From contig CP053154.1 of NCBI GenBank assembly GCA_014607495.2, positions 434,001-498,000 on the forward strand: DNA of 64,000 nucleotides, read 5' to 3'. The notes under the pieces are model-generated. The model was not told the origin of the DNA and ran no database searches. It saw only the letters and a program-made list of their open reading frames with translations. The position numbers and the translations under genes were made by a program. Positions 63,382 to 64,000 of the stretch are shown piece after piece (the first letter of the stretch is position 1; each line of letters opens with the position of its first letter). This DNA comes from Carposina sasakii (taxonomy: Eukaryota > Arthropoda > Insecta > Lepidoptera > Carposinidae).

Positions 63382-64000
63382 ATGTCATTTGCGTATCCAA
63401 ACGCGCTAGACCTCAAACTAAACAACAACAAAAAACCGTTTCTCTGACGAGATAAGTGTGAATTTCTGTTCTTTAGATACTTTCTTACTTTTGTTTGATG
63501 TCATAAAAACAAATTCTGAATTAAATTGTATATTTCTCACATTTATTCTTTGCTGTTTAATTAATAATACTGAAAAACTTACACCCTCCTTGGGATAAAT
63601 ATATTATCATTTAAATAAAGAAAATTTCAAGAAGTTAAATGGAAAATCAGCTAGGATAATTATCAGATAATCATCGGATAATTATCAAGAAAATTATCCA
63701 AAAATATATTTATCCTGATAATTTCAAACCCTGCTTATACATCTGATAGGCGATCTATACAACAAAGCCTACATTCAAACGTACCTACGCGTGTTAGTAC
63801 CTATTCTCTTATCAACAAAACATGAACCATTTGACACCCATCTAATAGGCGACAGCAATATGCCATATCATACGCCATGGAGGTCCGGATGTACTAATTA
63901 TCTGCTTTTTAATTGGACGGATAATAATATTCATTTAATTTATTATATCATAACATAAATAACATCCATCACGCAACCGCCGGTTTCCTGATCGCTTCAA
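63382..64000. other. No exon seen; upstream intron of the phosphotransferase
   Basis: AT-rich with a local set of GATAATTATC words (63654-63722). The gene's 5' exons with the CDP-alcohol motif are expected beyond the right edge. Confidence 0.4.

Overview
This window is nuclear DNA from an insect, most likely a moth or butterfly (Lepidoptera). The evidence is the AT-rich sequence full of short TAGGTACCTAC-type runs, the many Helitron 3' ends (GAAGTCGCGGGC...CTAG), the dispersed copies of an RTE-type LINE terminus that reads EAYVQQWT, tRNA-derived SINEs, and spliced genes with GT..AG introns. No species is claimed. Most of the 64 kb is intron or intergenic DNA packed with mobile elements; long open frames are found only in two mobile elements.

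Host genes. The best supported gene is on the minus strand from about 62.3 kb down to 54.4 kb: the C-terminal half of a choline/ethanolamine phosphotransferase (CEPT1 family; I believe bbc is the fly counterpart). Its 5' part lies beyond the right edge. Three tandem exons (62193-62318, 58252-58380, 57265-57396; 42, 43 and 44 codons) each have their own splice sites and each end in GGxGKNGSTVA, so they look like mutually exclusive alternatives for one transmembrane segment. They are followed by constitutive exons at 56677-56835, 55094-55219 and 54418-54627. A separate acidic terminal exon at 49755-49825 may give an alternative C-terminus. Further left are two phase-1 first coding exons on the minus strand (42877-42919 and 11590-11713) and a transmembrane exon (9611-9744) that either could splice to; the product is not recognised. 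A plus-strand first exon of a THAP zinc-finger protein lies at 3040-3116.

Mobile DNA. A complete BEL/Pao LTR retrotransposon (12740-18869) has identical 267-bp LTRs, a 5-bp target duplication and an open 1763-codon gag-pol. A complete pogo-type DNA transposon (44131-46760) has matching terminal repeats, a flanking TA on each side and an open 623-codon transposase with a C-terminal zinc finger of PHD type. A Helitron derivative (48519-49339) keeps the last part of its helicase. A Harbinger derivative (55408-56336) and a hAT miniature element (54823-55011) sit in introns of the phosphotransferase gene. Several fold-back MITE families (called A to K here), two SINE families (S, T) and LINE 3' ends fill most other space.

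The most unusual pattern is that fold-back elements repeatedly sit at the centre of other palindromes: A at 32010-32273 between perfect 28-bp inverted flanks, D at 47519-47906 between perfect 19-bp inverted flanks, A inside family B at 50143-50550, and H inside a larger imperfect palindrome at 50917-51160.
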